DNA of 64,000 nucleotides from Stutzerimonas stutzeri (GCF_024448955.1 NZ_JAMOIH010000008.1:154120-218119); one strand, 5' to 3'. Positions 26,663-37,237 are shown, counted from the first letter of the stretch. The notes: a model not told the origin generated them from the sequence alone. A program made the numbers and translations.

Positions 26663-27574
26663 ATGTTCATCCAGATTCTCGGTTCTGCTGCGGGCGGCGG
26701 CTTTCCTCAGTGGAACTGCAACTGCGCCAATTGCGCCGGGTTGCGTAACGGCACCTTGCGCGCGCAGGCGCGTACGCAGTCATCCATCGCCATCAGTGAT
26801 GACGGCGAGTATTGGATACTGTGCAACGCCTCGCCGGACATCCGTGCGCAGCTGGAGTCGTTTCCCGCCTTGCAGCCGGCACGTGCGCCGCGCGATACGG
26901 CAATCGGCGCGATCATCCTGCTCGACAGCCAGATCGATCACACCACCGGCTTGCTGACGTTGCGTGAAGGCTGCCCCCATGAAGTCTGGTGTACCGAGAT
27001 GGTTCATCAGGACCTCACGACCGGCTTTCCGCTGTTCAAGATGCTCGAGCACTGGAACGGCGGCCTGCGCTGGAACCCCATCGCTCTGGAAGGCAGCTTC
27101 CGCATTCCGACCTGTCCAGATATCGAAATTACGCCAATTCCGCTGCGCAGCGCCGCACCGCCATACTCGCCGCATCGCAACGACCCGCATCCGGGCGACA
27201 ACATCGGCCTGCTGATCGAAGATCACAACACCGGCGGCAAGCTGTTTTACGCACCGGGGCTGGGCAAAGTCAGCCCCGAGCTGCTGGAACTGATGCGTGG
27301 CGCCGATTGCCTGTTGGTCGATGGCACGCTCTGGCGCGATGACGAAATGCGTGTGCGTGAAGTGGGTACCAAGCTCGGGTCCGAGATGGGCCATCTCCAG
27401 CAGAGCGGTCCTGGCGGCATGATCGAGGTGCTCGATGGGATGCCGGCGGCTCGCAAGATCCTCATCCATATCAACAACACCAATCCCATCCTCGATGAAG
27501 ACTCGGCCGAGCGCGCAACCCTCGACGAGCACGGCATCGAAGTGGCGTTAGATGGCATGAGTATCGAGCTGTAG
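26663..27574 (+). CDS. pqqB: PQQ biosynthesis protein PqqB
   Basis: 303 residues, the standard size. It has a metallo-beta-lactamase fold: [20 protein letters not shown] opens the protein, [18 protein letters not shown] is the changed metal-site motif typical of PqqB (DHTTG replacing the usual HxHxDH), and [13 protein letters not shown] and [16 protein letters not shown] complete it. PqqB is thought to act as a tyrosine hydroxylase in the pathway or to assist later steps. Second gene of the pqqABCDE operon. Confidence 0.97.
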   Translation: MFIQILGSAAGGGFPQWNCNCANCAGLRNGTLRAQARTQSSIAISDDGEYWILCNASPDIRAQLESFPALQPARAPRDTAIGAIILLDSQIDHTTGLLTLREGCPHEVWCTEMVHQDLTTGFPLFKMLEHWNGGLRWNPIALEGSFRIPTCPDIEITPIPLRSAAPPYSPHRNDPHPGDNIGLLIEDHNTGGKLFYAPGLGKVSPELLELMRGADCLLVDGTLWRDDEMRVREVGTKLGSEMGHLQQSGPGGMIEVLDGMPAARKILIHINNTNPILDEDSAERATLDEHGIEVALDGMSIEL

Positions 27575-27614
27575 TACGCAGAATGCGCTTGCGCACCTGA
27601 TTACTTCGAAGCTT

Positions 27615-27638
27615 ACGGTGCGCAGAGCGCACCCTACG
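27615..27638 (-). repeat. REP-like palindrome between pqqB and pqqC
   Basis: On the minus strand, GTAG (27637-27634) is followed by GGTGCGC, a TCT loop and GCGCACC (27633-27617). The GTAG head plus short palindrome is the form recognised by REP-associated tyrosine transposases (RAYTs). Confidence 0.6.
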
Positions 27639-27693
27639 AGAGCAACCCTCCGCGCTGTGCATTGCCGCAGCGGGAACAGCAAAGGAAGCCGCG

Positions 27694-28476
27694 ATGACCC
27701 TGCCAGCCATGACCCGCGCTGAGTTCGAGCAGGCGCTGCGCGCCAAAGGCGACTACTACCACATCCACCACCCGTTCCACCGGGCCATGTACGAAGGCCG
27801 CTCGACCCGTGAGCAGATCCAGGGTTGGGTGGCGAACCGCTTTTACTATCAGGTCTGCATCCCGGTGAAGGATGCTGCGATCCTGGCCAATTGCCCGGAT
27901 CGCGAGGCGCGGCGCGAATGGGTGCAGCGCATCATCGATCATGATGGTGTTCCGGGCGTCGCTACGTCGGGCGTCGCTACGTCGGCCGAGGAAGGCGGCA
28001 TCGAAGCCTGGCTGCGGTTGGCTGAAGCTGTGGGGCTTGATCGCGAACAGGTGCTGTCGCAGGAGCTGGTGTTGCCGGGCGTACGCTTTGCGGTGGATGC
28101 CTACGTCAACTTCGCGCGTCGTGCGGTCTGGCAGGAAGCAGCGAGCAGTTCGCTGACCGAACTCTTCGCGCCGACCATTCATCAGTCGCGCCTGGATGCC
28201 TGGCCGCAGCATTACAGCTGGATCGATCCGTCCGGTTACGAGTATTTCCGCAGGCGTCTGAAAGAAGCGCGCCGGGACGTCGAACACGGTTTGCGCATCA
28301 CGCTCGAGCACTACACCAGTCGCGAGAATCAGGAGCGCATGCTGAACATTCTTCAATTCAAACTCGACGTTTTATGGAGCATGCTGGACGCCATGAGCAT
28401 GGCCTATGAACTGGACCGCCCGCCGTACCACACCGTGACCCGCGAGCGCGTCTGGCACAACGGCATTACGTTTTGA
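27694..28476 (+). CDS. pqqC: Pyrroloquinoline-quinone synthase PqqC
   Basis: 260 residues, about 10 longer than usual. PqqC is the cofactorless oxidase that makes PQQ from its last intermediate. Diagnostic segments include [81 protein letters not shown] and [20 protein letters not shown], with the active-site His, Arg and Tyr residues. The extra length comes from a [10 protein letters not shown] insert (15-bp tandem duplication) in the loop after the Asp-His-Asp segment; ribosome site AGGA precedes ATG 27694. Confidence 0.96.
   Translation: MTLPAMTRAEFEQALRAKGDYYHIHHPFHRAMYEGRSTREQIQGWVANRFYYQVCIPVKDAAILANCPDREARREWVQRIIDHDGVPGVATSGVATSAEEGGIEAWLRLAEAVGLDREQVLSQELVLPGVRFAVDAYVNFARRAVWQEAASSSLTELFAPTIHQSRLDAWPQHYSWIDPSGYEYFRRRLKEARRDVEHGLRITLEHYTSRENQERMLNILQFKLDVLWSMLDAMSMAYELDRPPYHTVTRERVWHNGITF
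27953..27982 (+). repeat. 15-bp tandem duplication inside pqqC
   Basis: CGGGCGTCGCTACGT occurs twice back to back (27953-27967 and 27968-27982), coding for two GVATS units. It is in frame and does not break the gene. Confidence 0.95.
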
Positions 28477-28483
28477 CATTTCG

Positions 28484-28537
28484 GTAGGTCGGGCCGGCGG
28501 CGTTTCGCTCCGGTAGCAGGGTGGGCTTCAGCCCACC
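28484..28537 (+). repeat. REP-like palindromes between pqqC and pqqD
   Basis: GTAG at 28513 heads GGTGGGC-TTCA-GCCCACC (28520-28537). A second GTAG at 28484 heads a weaker GC-rich element. This form is common between genes in the stutzeri group. Confidence 0.6.
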
Positions 28538-28611
28538 ATGACGCCCGCTCAAACGATTCGATTCACCAGCCAGGCCAAGCCACCGCCTGTCCACTGGCGA
28601 GACAACGGACC

Positions 28612-28890
28612 ATGAGTGACATCCAACTGACCCAGATCCCTGCCTTGCGCCGTGGCTTCCGCTTCCAATGGGAACCCGCACAGAAATGCCACGTGCTGCT
28701 CTATCCCGAAGGCATGATCAAACTCAACGAGAGCGCCTCCGCGGTACTGGCTGAAGTTGACGGCGCGCGTACCGTCGGCGCCATCGTCGCCGATTTACAG
28801 GTGCGCTATCCGGAGGCGGAAGGGATCGAAGAGGACATCGTCGCATTCTTGGGGGTAGCCGTTGAGCGGTTCTGGATCGAGCTTCGCTAA
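28612..28890 (+). CDS. pqqD: PqqA-binding chaperone PqqD
   Basis: 92 residues with a winged-helix peptide-binding fold. [40 protein letters not shown] and [20 protein letters not shown] are typical. PqqD presents PqqA to the radical SAM enzyme PqqE. Its 3' end overlaps the start of pqqE by 29 bases, consistent with translational coupling. Confidence 0.96.
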   Translation: MSDIQLTQIPALRRGFRFQWEPAQKCHVLLYPEGMIKLNESASAVLAEVDGARTVGAIVADLQVRYPEAEGIEEDIVAFLGVAVERFWIELR

Positions 28891-30016
28891 GCCGGGCTGC
28901 GAGCCCGGTCCGCCGCTATGGCTGCTTGCCGAGCTGACTTATCGCTGCCCGTTGCAGTGCCCGTATTGCTCGAATCCGCTGGATTTTGCCAGCAGCCGTG
29001 ACGAGCTGAGCACTGCCGAATGGATTGAAGTATTCCGCCAGGCGCGCGAGATGGGCGCGGCGCAACTGGGATTCTCGGGCGGCGAACCGCTGGTTCGTCA
29101 GGACTTGGCTGAACTGATCAAGGCGGCGCGGGACCTTGGCTACTACACCAACCTGATTACGTCGGGTATCGGCTTGACCGAGGAGAAGATCGCCTCGTTC
29201 GCCAATGCTGGCCTCGATCACATCCAGATCAGTTTCCAGGCCGCCGACGAAGAGGTGAACAACCTGCTCGCCGGTTCCAAGAAAGCCTTCGCGCAGAAGC
29301 TCGCCATGGCGCGTGCGGTGAAAGCCCACGGCTATCCGATGGTGCTCAACTTTGTCACCCACCGGCACAACATCGACAACATCGAACGCATCATCCAGCT
29401 GTGCCTGGAGTTGGAAGCGGACTTTGTAGAGCTCGCCACCTGTCAGTTCTACGGCTGGGCCGAACTCAACCGCGCCGGGCTGTTGCCCAGCAAGGAGCAG
29501 TTGGTTCTTGCCGAGCGCATCACCAACCAGTGGCGTGACAAACTCGCCGCCGCGAACCACCCCTGCAAGCTGATCTTCGTCACGCCCGATTACTACGAAG
29601 AGCGGCCGAAGGGTTGTATGAACGGCTGGGGCAACCTGTTTCTCGACATTACGCCCGACGGCACGGCGTTGCCATGCCACAGCGCGCGTCAGTTGCCGAT
29701 CAGCTTTCCCAACGTGCGCGAGCAGAGCATCGAGCAGATATGGAAGCACTCGTTCGGCTTCAACAGGTTTCGCGGTTTCGACTGGATGCCTGAGCCTTGC
29801 CAATCCTGTGACGAGAAGGAAAAGGACTTCGGCGGCTGCCGCTGCCAGGCCTTCATGCTCACTGGCGATGCCGCCAATGCCGACCCGGTGTGCAGCAAAT
29901 CCGCCCATCACGGCGTAATTCTCGCCGCGCGCACCGAAGCTGAGCAGACGCCGTGCGGGTTGGATGAGCTGACCTTCCGCAACGAGAAGGCATCGCGGCT
30001 GATCCTCAAGGTTTGA
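28862..30016 (+). CDS. pqqE: PqqA peptide cyclase PqqE (radical SAM)
   Basis: 384 residues, TTG start at 28862 with GGGGG 7 bases upstream. Radical SAM cysteines are in [16 protein letters not shown] (CxxxCxxC). SAM-binding follows with [14 protein letters not shown]. The C-terminal SPASM domain has auxiliary Fe-S cysteines in [34 protein letters not shown] and DPVCSKS. It joins Glu and Tyr side chains of PqqA by a carbon-carbon bond, the first committed step of PQQ synthesis. Confidence 0.97.
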   Translation: MSGSGSSFAKPGCEPGPPLWLLAELTYRCPLQCPYCSNPLDFASSRDELSTAEWIEVFRQAREMGAAQLGFSGGEPLVRQDLAELIKAARDLGYYTNLITSGIGLTEEKIASFANAGLDHIQISFQAADEEVNNLLAGSKKAFAQKLAMARAVKAHGYPMVLNFVTHRHNIDNIERIIQLCLELEADFVELATCQFYGWAELNRAGLLPSKEQLVLAERITNQWRDKLAAANHPCKLIFVTPDYYEERPKGCMNGWGNLFLDITPDGTALPCHSARQLPISFPNVREQSIEQIWKHSFGFNRFRGFDWMPEPCQSCDEKEKDFGGCRCQAFMLTGDAANADPVCSKSAHHGVILAARTEAEQTPCGLDELTFRNEKASRLILKV

Positions 30017-30053
30017 GACCGTCACGTTACCGCCGACCGGAGCCAACCGAACG

Positions 30054-31988
30054 ATGAACAAAATCCCATACGGCTTCTGGCCCAGTGACTGGACCGCCGA
30101 GAAAGCCGCCTCGGCGAGCCGCGATTTCGCCGAGATCAGGGCAGGGCACGGCGGGCTGTTCTGGAACGAATATCAGCCAAAGGATGCTCGCTGCACCCTT
30201 TGGTACTGGCGAGACGGGCGGGCCGTCTGTGTGACGCCGCCAGACGTATCGCTTCGCAGCCGGGTCTATGAATACGGTGGCGGGGCCTTCTGTATGACGG
30301 ATCGAGGCGTCGCGTTCGTCAATGAGAAGGATCAGCAGATCTATCTGCAGGCCATTGTGGGCGAATCGGCTGAACCCGTTGCACTCACGCAACGACCCTG
30401 TTGCCGCTACGGTGATCTGCAGTTCGATTCCCAGCATGTCGCCATCGTGGCGGTCGAGGAGGATCAGGCCGGCACGCGCGTGGAGCATCGGCTGGTCAGT
30501 TTCTTGCTGAGTACCGGTCAGCGCAGTGTTATCGCTGAAGGTGCGGACTTCTACTCGTCGCCAACGCTCGATGCCGAAGCTCGGCGCATTTCCTGGATCC
30601 AGTGGCAACGCCCGGATCAACCCTGGACCGCAACCAGCCTCTGGATGGCCGAGCGCGACACCGATGGCACATGGCAGACGCCACTTTGCCTGGCCGGGCG
30701 CGAAGGTGATGAATCCCTGCAACAGCCACGCTTTGCATCGGATGGCACGCTTTACTGCCTGAGCGACAAAGCAGGCTGGTGGCAGCCCTGGCGAGAGCAG
30801 GATGGCCGATTGGTCCCGGCGCTCACGTCTGCAAACGGCGAGTCCGGGCCTGATGCGGTTGGCCCGGCGCAGCTGGCATTCGACCATGCGCCAGCCCCAT
30901 GGCAGTTAGGCACGAACAGCTATTTGCCACTTGCCGAGGGCGGCCTGCTACTGACGCGGATGGTCGACGGCTACGGCCTGCTGTTCGAGCGGGACGCCGG
31001 GGGCTGCGAGCGTCAACTGGCGACGGCATTCAGCCGGTGCCGGCAGCTGGCTGCTGATAATCGGAACTACTACTGCATCGCCGCAGCCGTCGATCGCGCG
31101 CCAGCGGTGCTGGCCATTGACCGGCGAACCGGCCGGGCCGACATCATCGCGGGTGGCGAGCAACCGCTATCGACCGACGCGTTGTCGTGTCCACGGTCGT
31201 TCAGTTTCGTCACCGGGCGTGACGAAACCGCTCACGCATTCTTCTATCCGCCGCGCAATGCCAACTGCCGGAGCCTGGACGGTGAGCGCCCACCGCTGGT
31301 GATCTTCTTGCACGGCGGGCCGACGTCGGCCTGCTATCCGGTATTCGATCCGCGGATTCAATACTGGACCCAGCGAGGATTTGCCGTGGCCGATATCAAC
31401 TACCGAGGCAGCAGCGGTTTCGGTCGTGCCTACCGGCAGCGGCTGCGTGGTCACTGGGGCGTTGTCGATGTGGAAGATGCATGCGCCGCCGTCAGAGCGC
31501 TGGCTGAGGACGAGCAGATCGATCCGGCCCGCACCTACATTCGCGGTTCGAGCGCCGGGGGCTTTACTGCGCTCTGCGCGCTGGCATCCGATGCAGGCTT
31601 CAGTGGTGGCGCCAGTCTTTATGGTGTCAGCGACCCGCTCGCGTTGCGGCGTGTCACGCATAAGTTCGAGGCGGACTATCTGGACTGGCTGATCGGCGAT
31701 CCGCAGCGTCATGCTGAGCGTTACCGTCAGCGCGCCCCGTTGCACAATGCGGCGCAGATCAAGGTGCCGGTGATCTTCTTTCAGGGCGGGCAGGACTCGG
31801 TGGTGCTTCCCGAACAGACCGAATCGATGGTGGCGGCGCTTCGTCAGAGAAACATCCCGGTCGAGTACCGTCTTTACCCGCAGGAACATCATGGTTTCCG
31901 GCAGGCAAGCAATCTGGCGGATGCGCTGGAGCGTGAGTGTCGTTTCTATCAGGGGCTGCTTGCTAAGCGTGCGGCGGAGCGGCCGTAG
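30054..31988 (+). CDS. pqqH: S9 prolyl-oligopeptidase-family peptidase of the pqq operon
   Basis: 644 residues: an N-terminal beta-propeller-like half and a C-terminal alpha/beta hydrolase. Catalytic triad: Ser in YIRGSSAGGFTALCALAS, Asp in FFQGGQDSVVLPEQ, His in YPQEHHGFRQASN; the oxyanion segment is PPLVIFLHGGPTSACYP. The gene starts 37 bp after pqqE. A homologous peptidase follows pqqE in P. aeruginosa (PA1990, called pqqH). It probably helps degrade PqqA-derived peptide, but this has not been shown directly as far as I know. Confidence 0.85.
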   Translation: MNKIPYGFWPSDWTAEKAASASRDFAEIRAGHGGLFWNEYQPKDARCTLWYWRDGRAVCVTPPDVSLRSRVYEYGGGAFCMTDRGVAFVNEKDQQIYLQAIVGESAEPVALTQRPCCRYGDLQFDSQHVAIVAVEEDQAGTRVEHRLVSFLLSTGQRSVIAEGADFYSSPTLDAEARRISWIQWQRPDQPWTATSLWMAERDTDGTWQTPLCLAGREGDESLQQPRFASDGTLYCLSDKAGWWQPWREQDGRLVPALTSANGESGPDAVGPAQLAFDHAPAPWQLGTNSYLPLAEGGLLLTRMVDGYGLLFERDAGGCERQLATAFSRCRQLAADNRNYYCIAAAVDRAPAVLAIDRRTGRADIIAGGEQPLSTDALSCPRSFSFVTGRDETAHAFFYPPRNANCRSLDGERPPLVIFLHGGPTSACYPVFDPRIQYWTQRGFAVADINYRGSSGFGRAYRQRLRGHWGVVDVEDACAAVRALAEDEQIDPARTYIRGSSAGGFTALCALASDAGFSGGASLYGVSDPLALRRVTHKFEADYLDWLIGDPQRHAERYRQRAPLHNAAQIKVPVIFFQGGQDSVVLPEQTESMVAALRQRNIPVEYRLYPQEHHGFRQASNLADALERECRFYQGLLAKRAAERP

Positions 31989-31999
31989 TCGGTTCTAGC

Positions 32000-32326
32000 T
32001 CAGGCGGCTCGCGGTGCAAACATGATGATTGCCATGCCGAGGAAGGCGACTGCACAGCCGAGCAAATCCCAATGAGTTGGGCGAACGCCATCGACCAGCC
32101 ATAACCAGAGCAGCGCTACGCCCACATAAACGCCGCCGTAAGCGGCATAAACCCGGCCCGCTGCGGTCGGGTGCAATGTCAGCAGCCATGCAAAGAGTGC
32201 CAGCGACAACGCGGCGGGCATTAGGAGCCAGGCGCTTTTGCCGTGCTTGAGCCAGAGATAAGGCAGGTAGCAACCGACGATCTCGGCAACAGCTGTGACA
32301 GCAAATAGTGCGAAGGTTTTAAGCAT
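32000..32326 (-). CDS. YnfA-family (UPF0060) small membrane protein
   Basis: 108 residues with four membrane helices. [39 protein letters not shown] and [20 protein letters not shown] are the conserved UPF0060 blocks. It resembles small multidrug-resistance proteins in topology; its function is not established. Convergent with pqqH, 11 bp apart. Confidence 0.92.
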   Translation of the reverse strand: MLKTFALFAVTAVAEIVGCYLPYLWLKHGKSAWLLMPAALSLALFAWLLTLHPTAAGRVYAAYGGVYVGVALLWLWLVDGVRPTHWDLLGCAVAFLGMAIIMFAPRAA

Positions 32327-32477
32327 GAAAGTCTCTTGGTGACCCGTTGCGTTGATCGAAGTCCTGGGGGAGTGTACCGCCCGAATCCGTGCTCAGCGGC
32401 ATCAACCAGCCTGTGCCTTACGTGAGCGGCGTGGTTGTGATGGCTGAATCGGATGTCGAGTAGTCGTGTGTCGCGGG

Positions 32478-33293
32478 TCAGCCGACATTCTGAAACCCGA
32501 GCAACAGCAGCGAATAACCGGCCGAGCCGATGAGAAAGGCGCCGAAGCGGCTGTTGCGCTCTTCCGGCAGCTCCTCTTTGAGCACGTTCAATATGATCGA
32601 GCCGCCAATAAAGGCGGTCAGCGCCGAAACGGTCAGTTCTGAAACATCGGTAATGGCCCCGAAGCCCCACCCAGCCAGTGGCATCATCGCGAGTACCCAG
32701 CGGCCCCGGCGTTTGAACAGATCCTTGTGGTCGTTTTGCAGCGCGAAGTCATTGATCAGAAAGTGCATCCCCATCGCGACGCAGTAGAGCAGCAGCGAGT
32801 ACGGTTTGTCATTCGCGCCATGCGTCAACAGGTAACCAATCAGCCCGTTATAGAGGGCGAAGGCAGCGATGTGCAGCCAGAACACACCGGCATGGGACTC
32901 TTCATGCTCCTCCAGCTCGCTCCGGTGCTTCTTTATCAAGCGCTCTAAGCCATAAAAAGTAGCGAGGCCAAGCAATGACAGCAGATAGGCGTGATGCTCG
33001 AGATAATTGAGTAGCCAGATATCGCTACCGTCTATCACTTCCTGACCTCGGGCCAGTTCCGGCAAGAGGTGAGCGAATACATATGCCACAGAAACGCCAC
33101 CGGCCAGCGAAAGCCAACGGCTACGAGGCAGATGGCCAAGTGTGCGCAGGCGTCCTGCGAGCAGGTGAACGGTAGCCAGGAGGAGGGCTGCAATGAGGCT
33201 TTCGAACAAGAATCGGTACCGGTGACGAGAGCTATATCGACCATAGTTCGGACTGGTACGCCTGCCTATCCGTTCACACAGAGTTCCTGACAC
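32478..33293 (-). CDS. Polytopic membrane protein, distantly ZIP-like
   Basis: About 271 residues with roughly seven to eight hydrophobic helices. VSVAYVFAHLLPEL resembles the HLLPE motif of ZIP metal transporters, and LKEELPEE in the last third resembles the second ZIP motif. His-rich stretches (YLEHHAYLL, EEHEESHAG) are present. Overall similarity to ZIP is weak, and a metal-transport role is only inference. The start is uncertain: the frame opens with GTG 33293, contains no ATG before the first helix, and a TTG just before FESLIAALLLA is an alternative. It is divergent from gacA. Confidence 0.6.
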   Translation of the reverse strand: MSGTLCERIGRRTSPNYGRYSSRHRYRFLFESLIAALLLATVHLLAGRLRTLGHLPRSRWLSLAGGVSVAYVFAHLLPELARGQEVIDGSDIWLLNYLEHHAYLLSLLGLATFYGLERLIKKHRSELEEHEESHAGVFWLHIAAFALYNGLIGYLLTHGANDKPYSLLLYCVAMGMHFLINDFALQNDHKDLFKRRGRWVLAMMPLAGWGFGAITDVSELTVSALTAFIGGSIILNVLKEELPEERNSRFGAFLIGSAGYSLLLLGFQNVG

Positions 33294-33428
33294 TAGGGCA
33301 AGGGCGTGATGTCATCTGGCCATTTTGCGATGTATGGTCTGGGTAAGACGGTGAGTTTTTGTTAAAGTCCGCCGCTTATGAAGCGAGCAGTCAGCCAGCT
33401 TTGAATTTGCACTGAAAGAGGTGTCTGC

Positions 33429-34073
33429 TTGATTAGGGTGCTGGTGGTCGATGACCACGATCTAGTACGCACAGGCATTTCCCGAATGCTCGCCGATATC
33501 GATGGCCTGCAGGTGATTGGGCAGGCTGAATCGGGCGAGGCGGCGATCAAGAAGTCGCGTGAACTCAAGCCTGATGTGGTCCTGATGGACGTCAAGATGC
33601 CGGGCATCGGCGGCCTCGAAGCCACCCGTAAGCTCCTGCGCAGCCATCCCGATATCAAGGTCATTGCGGTCACCATCTGCGAAGAAGACCCCTTCCCGAC
33701 GCGACTGCTGCAGGCAGGTGCCGCCGGGTACCTGACCAAGGGCGCAGCGCTCGATGAGATGATTCAGGCGATCCGCATGGTATTTGCGGGTCAGCGCTAC
33801 ATCAGCCCGCAAATCGCCCAGCAGCTGGCGCTCAAGTCATTCCAGCCCAAGGTCAACGGGTCACCTTTCGATCTCCTATCCGAGCGAGAAATCCAAATCG
33901 CCCTGATGATCGCGAACTGCCAGAAGGTTCAGGCCATCTCTGACAAGCTGTGCCTGTCGCCGAAAACCGTCAACACCTATCGCTACCGTATCTACGAGAA
34001 GCTTTCGATTACCAGTGACGTCGAGCTGGCGCTGCTCGCTGTCCGTCACGGCATGGTCGACACCATCAATTGA
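33429..34073 (+). CDS. gacA: Response regulator GacA (UvrY/FixJ family)
   Basis: 214 residues with TTG start (GAGGTG 7 bases upstream), as reported for other pseudomonads. The receiver domain has VLVVDDHD (acidic pocket), the phospho-acceptor Asp in [13 protein letters not shown], and conserved Thr and Lys (VIAVTIC, GYLTKGA). The LuxR-type HTH is [20 protein letters not shown] through [19 protein letters not shown]. With GacS it activates the small RNAs rsmY/rsmZ, controlling secretion, biofilm and secondary metabolism. Its stop overlaps uvrC (TGATG), the conserved gacA-uvrC operon. Confidence 0.97.
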   Translation: MIRVLVVDDHDLVRTGISRMLADIDGLQVIGQAESGEAAIKKSRELKPDVVLMDVKMPGIGGLEATRKLLRSHPDIKVIAVTICEEDPFPTRLLQAGAAGYLTKGAALDEMIQAIRMVFAGQRYISPQIAQQLALKSFQPKVNGSPFDLLSEREIQIALMIANCQKVQAISDKLCLSPKTVNTYRYRIYEKLSITSDVELALLAVRHGMVDTIN

Positions 34074-35893
34074 TGAGCGGCTTCGATTCCTCCGCATTTC
34101 TGGCTTCGTGCAGCGGGCGTCCCGGCGTCTACCGAATGTTCGATGCTGACGCCAAGCTGCTTTATGTGGGCAAGGCAAAGAATCTGAAGAAGCGCCTGGC
34201 GAGCTATTTCCGCAAGACTGGGCAGGCGCCGAAAACAGCCGCGCTGGTGGCCAAGATTGCTCAGATCGAAACCACGATCACGGCGAACGAAACCGAAGCA
34301 TTGTTGCTCGAACAGACCCTGATCAAACAGTGGCGCCCGCCGTACAACATCCTGCTGCGCGACGATAAGTCCTACCCCTATGTATTTCTGTCGAGCGGGG
34401 ACTTTCCCCGGCTCAGCATTCATAGAGGTGCGAAGAAGGAGCCGGGGCGTTATTTCGGTCCGTACCCCAGCGCTGGCGCCATTCGCGAAAGCCTGAGTCT
34501 GCTGCAGAAGGCGTTCTTTGTGCGCCAATGCGAAGACAGCTATTACCGCAACCGTACTCGGCCCTGCCTGCAATATCAGATCAAACGCTGCAAGGCGCCC
34601 TGCGTGAACCTGGTCAATCCGGAAGAATATGCCGATGACGTCCGGCATTCTGTGATGTTTCTTGAGGGGCGCAGCAATGCGCTGGCCGAGGAGCTGTCGA
34701 AAAACATGGAAAAAGCGGCGATGGCGCTTGATTTCGAGCGTGCCGCGGAAATCCGCGACCAGATCGGCATCCTGCGTCGCGTGCAGGATCAGCAGAGCAT
34801 GGAAGGCGGTAGTGGTAACGTCGACATCGTCGCGGCGGTGGTAAGCCCAGGCGGTGCCTGCGTGCATTTGATCAGCGTGCGTGGCGGACGGGTCCTGGGC
34901 AGCAAGAATTTCTTTCCGCAAGTCGCCATTGAAGAGAGCGTCAGCGAGGTTCTGCAGGCCTTTCTCGAGCAGTATTACCTCGGCTCCATGGAGCGCGATC
35001 TTCCCTCGGAGCTGATCGTCAATACGGTTCATGAAGACTTCGATACGTTGATCAGCGCTATTACAGAACTGCGCGATGTCGAGCTGACAATCAGCCACCG
35101 TGTTCGCGGTACGCGCGCACGCTGGCAACAGCTGGCGCTGACCAATGCCGAGCAGGCGCTGGGCGCGCGCTTGGCGAATCGGCAGCATCTGGCTGCACGG
35201 TTCCAGGCCCTGGCCGAGGCGTTGGATCTCGAGGAGCCGCCGACACGGCTGGAATGCTTCGATATCAGCCACTCCAGCGGTGAAGCGACCGTCGCGTCCT
35301 GTGTGGTATTCGGCCCGGAAGGGCCGCTGAAGTCCGATTACCGCCGTTACAACATCGAAGGCGTTACTGCGGGCGATGACTATGCCGCGATGCACCAGGC
35401 GCTTTCTCGCCGGTTCAAGAAGGCCGTCGAGGGGGAGGGCAAGCTGCCTGACATATTGCTGGTTGACGGTGGCAAGGGGCAGCTCAACATGGCCCGCGAG
35501 GTGCTGCAGGAGCTCGCCGTGCCGGAGTTGATCCTGCTGGGCGTGGCTAAGGGTGTCACCCGCAAGCCGGGTCTGGAAACGCTGTATCTCAACGACGCAG
35601 CCCATGAATTCACTTTGCCAGGCGACTCCCCGGCGCTGCACCTGATCCAGCAGGTTCGCGACGAGGCCCACCGTTTCGCCATTACAGGCCACCGCGCGCG
35701 GCGTGGAAAAGCACGAACGACTTCTACGCTTGAAGGGGTAGCAGGCATCGGGCCGAAGCGCCGCCGCGAACTGCTGAAGCACTTTGGAGGTCTTCAGGAA
35801 CTCAGCCGCGCCAGTCTTGATGAAATCGCCAAGGCGCCCGGTATCAGTAAAAAGCTTGCCGAGTCGATTTATGCCGCTCTGCACAGTGAGTAG
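34073..35893 (+). CDS. uvrC: Excinuclease ABC subunit C
   Basis: 606 residues from ATG 34073, overlapping the gacA stop by one base. UvrC makes both incisions in nucleotide excision repair. The GIY-YIG domain begins with [20 protein letters not shown] and [10 protein letters not shown]. It is followed by the UvrB-binding UVR motif ([15 protein letters not shown]), the RNase H-like domain ([50 protein letters not shown]) and a C-terminal helix-hairpin-helix pair ([20 protein letters not shown]). Confidence 0.98.
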   Translation: MSGFDSSAFLASCSGRPGVYRMFDADAKLLYVGKAKNLKKRLASYFRKTGQAPKTAALVAKIAQIETTITANETEALLLEQTLIKQWRPPYNILLRDDKSYPYVFLSSGDFPRLSIHRGAKKEPGRYFGPYPSAGAIRESLSLLQKAFFVRQCEDSYYRNRTRPCLQYQIKRCKAPCVNLVNPEEYADDVRHSVMFLEGRSNALAEELSKNMEKAAMALDFERAAEIRDQIGILRRVQDQQSMEGGSGNVDIVAAVVSPGGACVHLISVRGGRVLGSKNFFPQVAIEESVSEVLQAFLEQYYLGSMERDLPSELIVNTVHEDFDTLISAITELRDVELTISHRVRGTRARWQQLALTNAEQALGARLANRQHLAARFQALAEALDLEEPPTRLECFDISHSSGEATVASCVVFGPEGPLKSDYRRYNIEGVTAGDDYAAMHQALSRRFKKAVEGEGKLPDILLVDGGKGQLNMAREVLQELAVPELILLGVAKGVTRKPGLETLYLNDAAHEFTLPGDSPALHLIQQVRDEAHRFAITGHRARRGKARTTSTLEGVAGIGPKRRRELLKHFGGLQELSRASLDEIAKAPGISKKLAESIYAALHSE

Positions 35894-35927
35894 AATCACC
35901 CTCTAAATCCGCGGACCAGTGGTATCG

Positions 35928-36485
35928 ATGAACATTCCAAACATTCTCACCGTGCTGCGTGTGCTGCTGATCCCCATCATCATCCTGCTGTTCTATCTCC
36001 CGTTTCAGTGGAGCTATCTGGCGTCGAGCGCGGTGTTTGCCATCGCAGCGGTAACCGATTGGCTGGATGGCTATCTTGCTCGCAAGCTCAAGCAGAGCAC
36101 TCCCTTCGGTGCGTTCCTCGATCCGGTCGCAGACAAGCTGATGGTGGCGGTAGCGCTGGTACTACTGGTCGAAGAGCATTCCAACCTCTGGCTGACCTTG
36201 CCGGCGGCCATCATCATCGGCCGGGAGATCGTGGTCTCAGCCCTGCGAGAGTGGATGGCCGAGCTGGGTGCGCGAGCGCAGGTAGCCGTATCCAACCTGG
36301 GCAAGTGGAAAACTGCGGCTCAGATGGTTGCGCTCATCATCCTGCTGGCCAACCCGCCACTGGCGACCATCTGGGTCGGGCTTGGCTACGCATTGCTGAT
36401 CATCGCCGCCGCTCTGACGTTGTGGTCGATGGTCAATTACCTGATGGCCGCCTGGCCTCATCTCAGCCCTACGGAAAAGAAATAA
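35928..36485 (+). CDS. pgsA: CDP-diacylglycerol-glycerol-3-phosphate 3-phosphatidyltransferase
   Basis: 185 residues from ATG 35928; an in-frame GTG three codons upstream is less likely. It makes phosphatidylglycerophosphate, the committed step to phosphatidylglycerol and cardiolipin, at the inner membrane. [20 protein letters not shown] starts the protein. The CDP-alcohol phosphotransferase motif is complete: [11 protein letters not shown] then [14 protein letters not shown]. It follows uvrC by 34 bp, as in other pseudomonads. Confidence 0.97.
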   Translation: MNIPNILTVLRVLLIPIIILLFYLPFQWSYLASSAVFAIAAVTDWLDGYLARKLKQSTPFGAFLDPVADKLMVAVALVLLVEEHSNLWLTLPAAIIIGREIVVSALREWMAELGARAQVAVSNLGKWKTAAQMVALIILLANPPLATIWVGLGYALLIIAAALTLWSMVNYLMAAWPHLSPTEKK

Positions 36486-36503
36486 AACTTTTTAATCAAA
36501 GGC

Positions 36504-36531
36504 TTGACGCGGCGTGCTGAAACTATAAAAT
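36504..36531 (+). promoter_or_regulatory. Promoter of tRNA-Gly/tRNA-Cys
   Basis: TTGACG (36504-36509), 16-bp spacer, TAAAAT (36526-36531), then a GC-rich discriminator (GGCGCCC), typical of stable-RNA promoters under stringent control. Confidence 0.75.
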
Positions 36532-36552
36532 GGCGCCCGTCATCAAGACGAC

Positions 36553-36628
<76 letters not shown>

Positions 36629-36672
36629 ATTTGTTGACGATGGCGCCGCAGTATGCGGCGTCTTCGTTTTGA

Positions 36673-36746
36673 GGCCGGTTGGCAGAGTGGTTATGCAGCG
36701 GATTGCAAATCCGTGTACGCCGGTTCGATTCCGACATCGGCCTCCA
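36673..36746 (+). tRNA. tRNA-Cys (GCA)
   Basis: A 74-nt cloverleaf, GGCCGGTTGGCAGAGTGG at the 5' end and CCA encoded. The anticodon arm GGATTGCAAATCC reads GCA. It lies 44 bp after tRNA-Gly and is probably processed from the same transcript. Confidence 0.97.
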
Positions 36747-36755
36747 TTAATAAAG

Positions 36756-36785
36756 AAACCGTAAGCGCAAGCTTGCGGTTTTTTT
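36756..36785 (+). terminator. Rho-independent terminator of the tRNA-Gly-Cys transcript
   Basis: AAACCGTAAGC / GCTTGCGGTTT stem (one wobble) with loop GCAA, followed by a run of T residues. Confidence 0.9.
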
Positions 36786-36936
36786 ATGCCTTCGATTTGA
36801 GCTGCCAAACATTCGTAAGAGCTGGTTTTCGCGAGGTAGAGTAGCGCGGCTAGTGGTTCAGGGCTGGCCGTTCAAACAAACGGAACTGTAGTGAGGCGCT
36901 TGGGACTCATATATAGAGCTGACCGTGGAGGGCTAC

Positions 36937-37131
36937 ATGACGGATGCGATGAGTTATCTGGCAATCGCCGTTACCGTTGTTGTGATAGCACTGGATCTAC
37001 TTGCGATCATCAGCGTGTTCAAAAGCGACCGAACGGTTGGAGTCAAAGCGCTTTGGGCTATCGGCATTGCGCTGCTGCCAATTCTCGGGTTGGTGTTCTG
37101 GTTAGTCGTGGGAATGCGACGTCAGCATTGA
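36937..37131 (+). CDS. Small membrane protein with PLD-nuclease N-terminal-type domain
   Basis: 64 residues from ATG 36937 (GGAGG 5 bases upstream). Two membrane helices (AVTVVVIALDLLAIISVFKS and LWAIGIALLPILGLVFWLVV) with the intervening DRTVGVKALW match the short PLDc_N pattern found as a membrane anchor in cardiolipin synthases and as free-standing proteins. The proximity to pgsA is suggestive but may be chance. Confidence 0.65.
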   Translation: MTDAMSYLAIAVTVVVIALDLLAIISVFKSDRTVGVKALWAIGIALLPILGLVFWLVVGMRRQH

Positions 37132-37169
37132 CTTAGATTACGAGCTGTTGAGCCATATCTATCTATAGA

Positions 37170-37197
37170 ACGAAAAACCGGCTGCGAAGGCCGGTTC
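37170..37197 (-). terminator. Rho-independent terminator of tRNA-Leu
   Basis: On the minus strand: stem AACCGGC / GCCGGTT with a 7-base loop, then TTTCGTT. It lies about 40 bp after the tRNA-Leu 3' end. Confidence 0.8.
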
Positions 37198-37237
37198 TAA
37201 ATAGATGCCGCAACAAACAATTGATAACCCACGCTGA

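Noticed and set aside
28916..30061. 381-codon minus-strand ORF opposite pqqE
   Set aside because: Antisense to a complete radical SAM gene; no independent motif.
34046..35899. 617-codon minus-strand ORF opposite uvrC
   Set aside because: It is a shadow of the GC-rich uvrC frame. uvrC motifs are complete and the antisense product resembles nothing.
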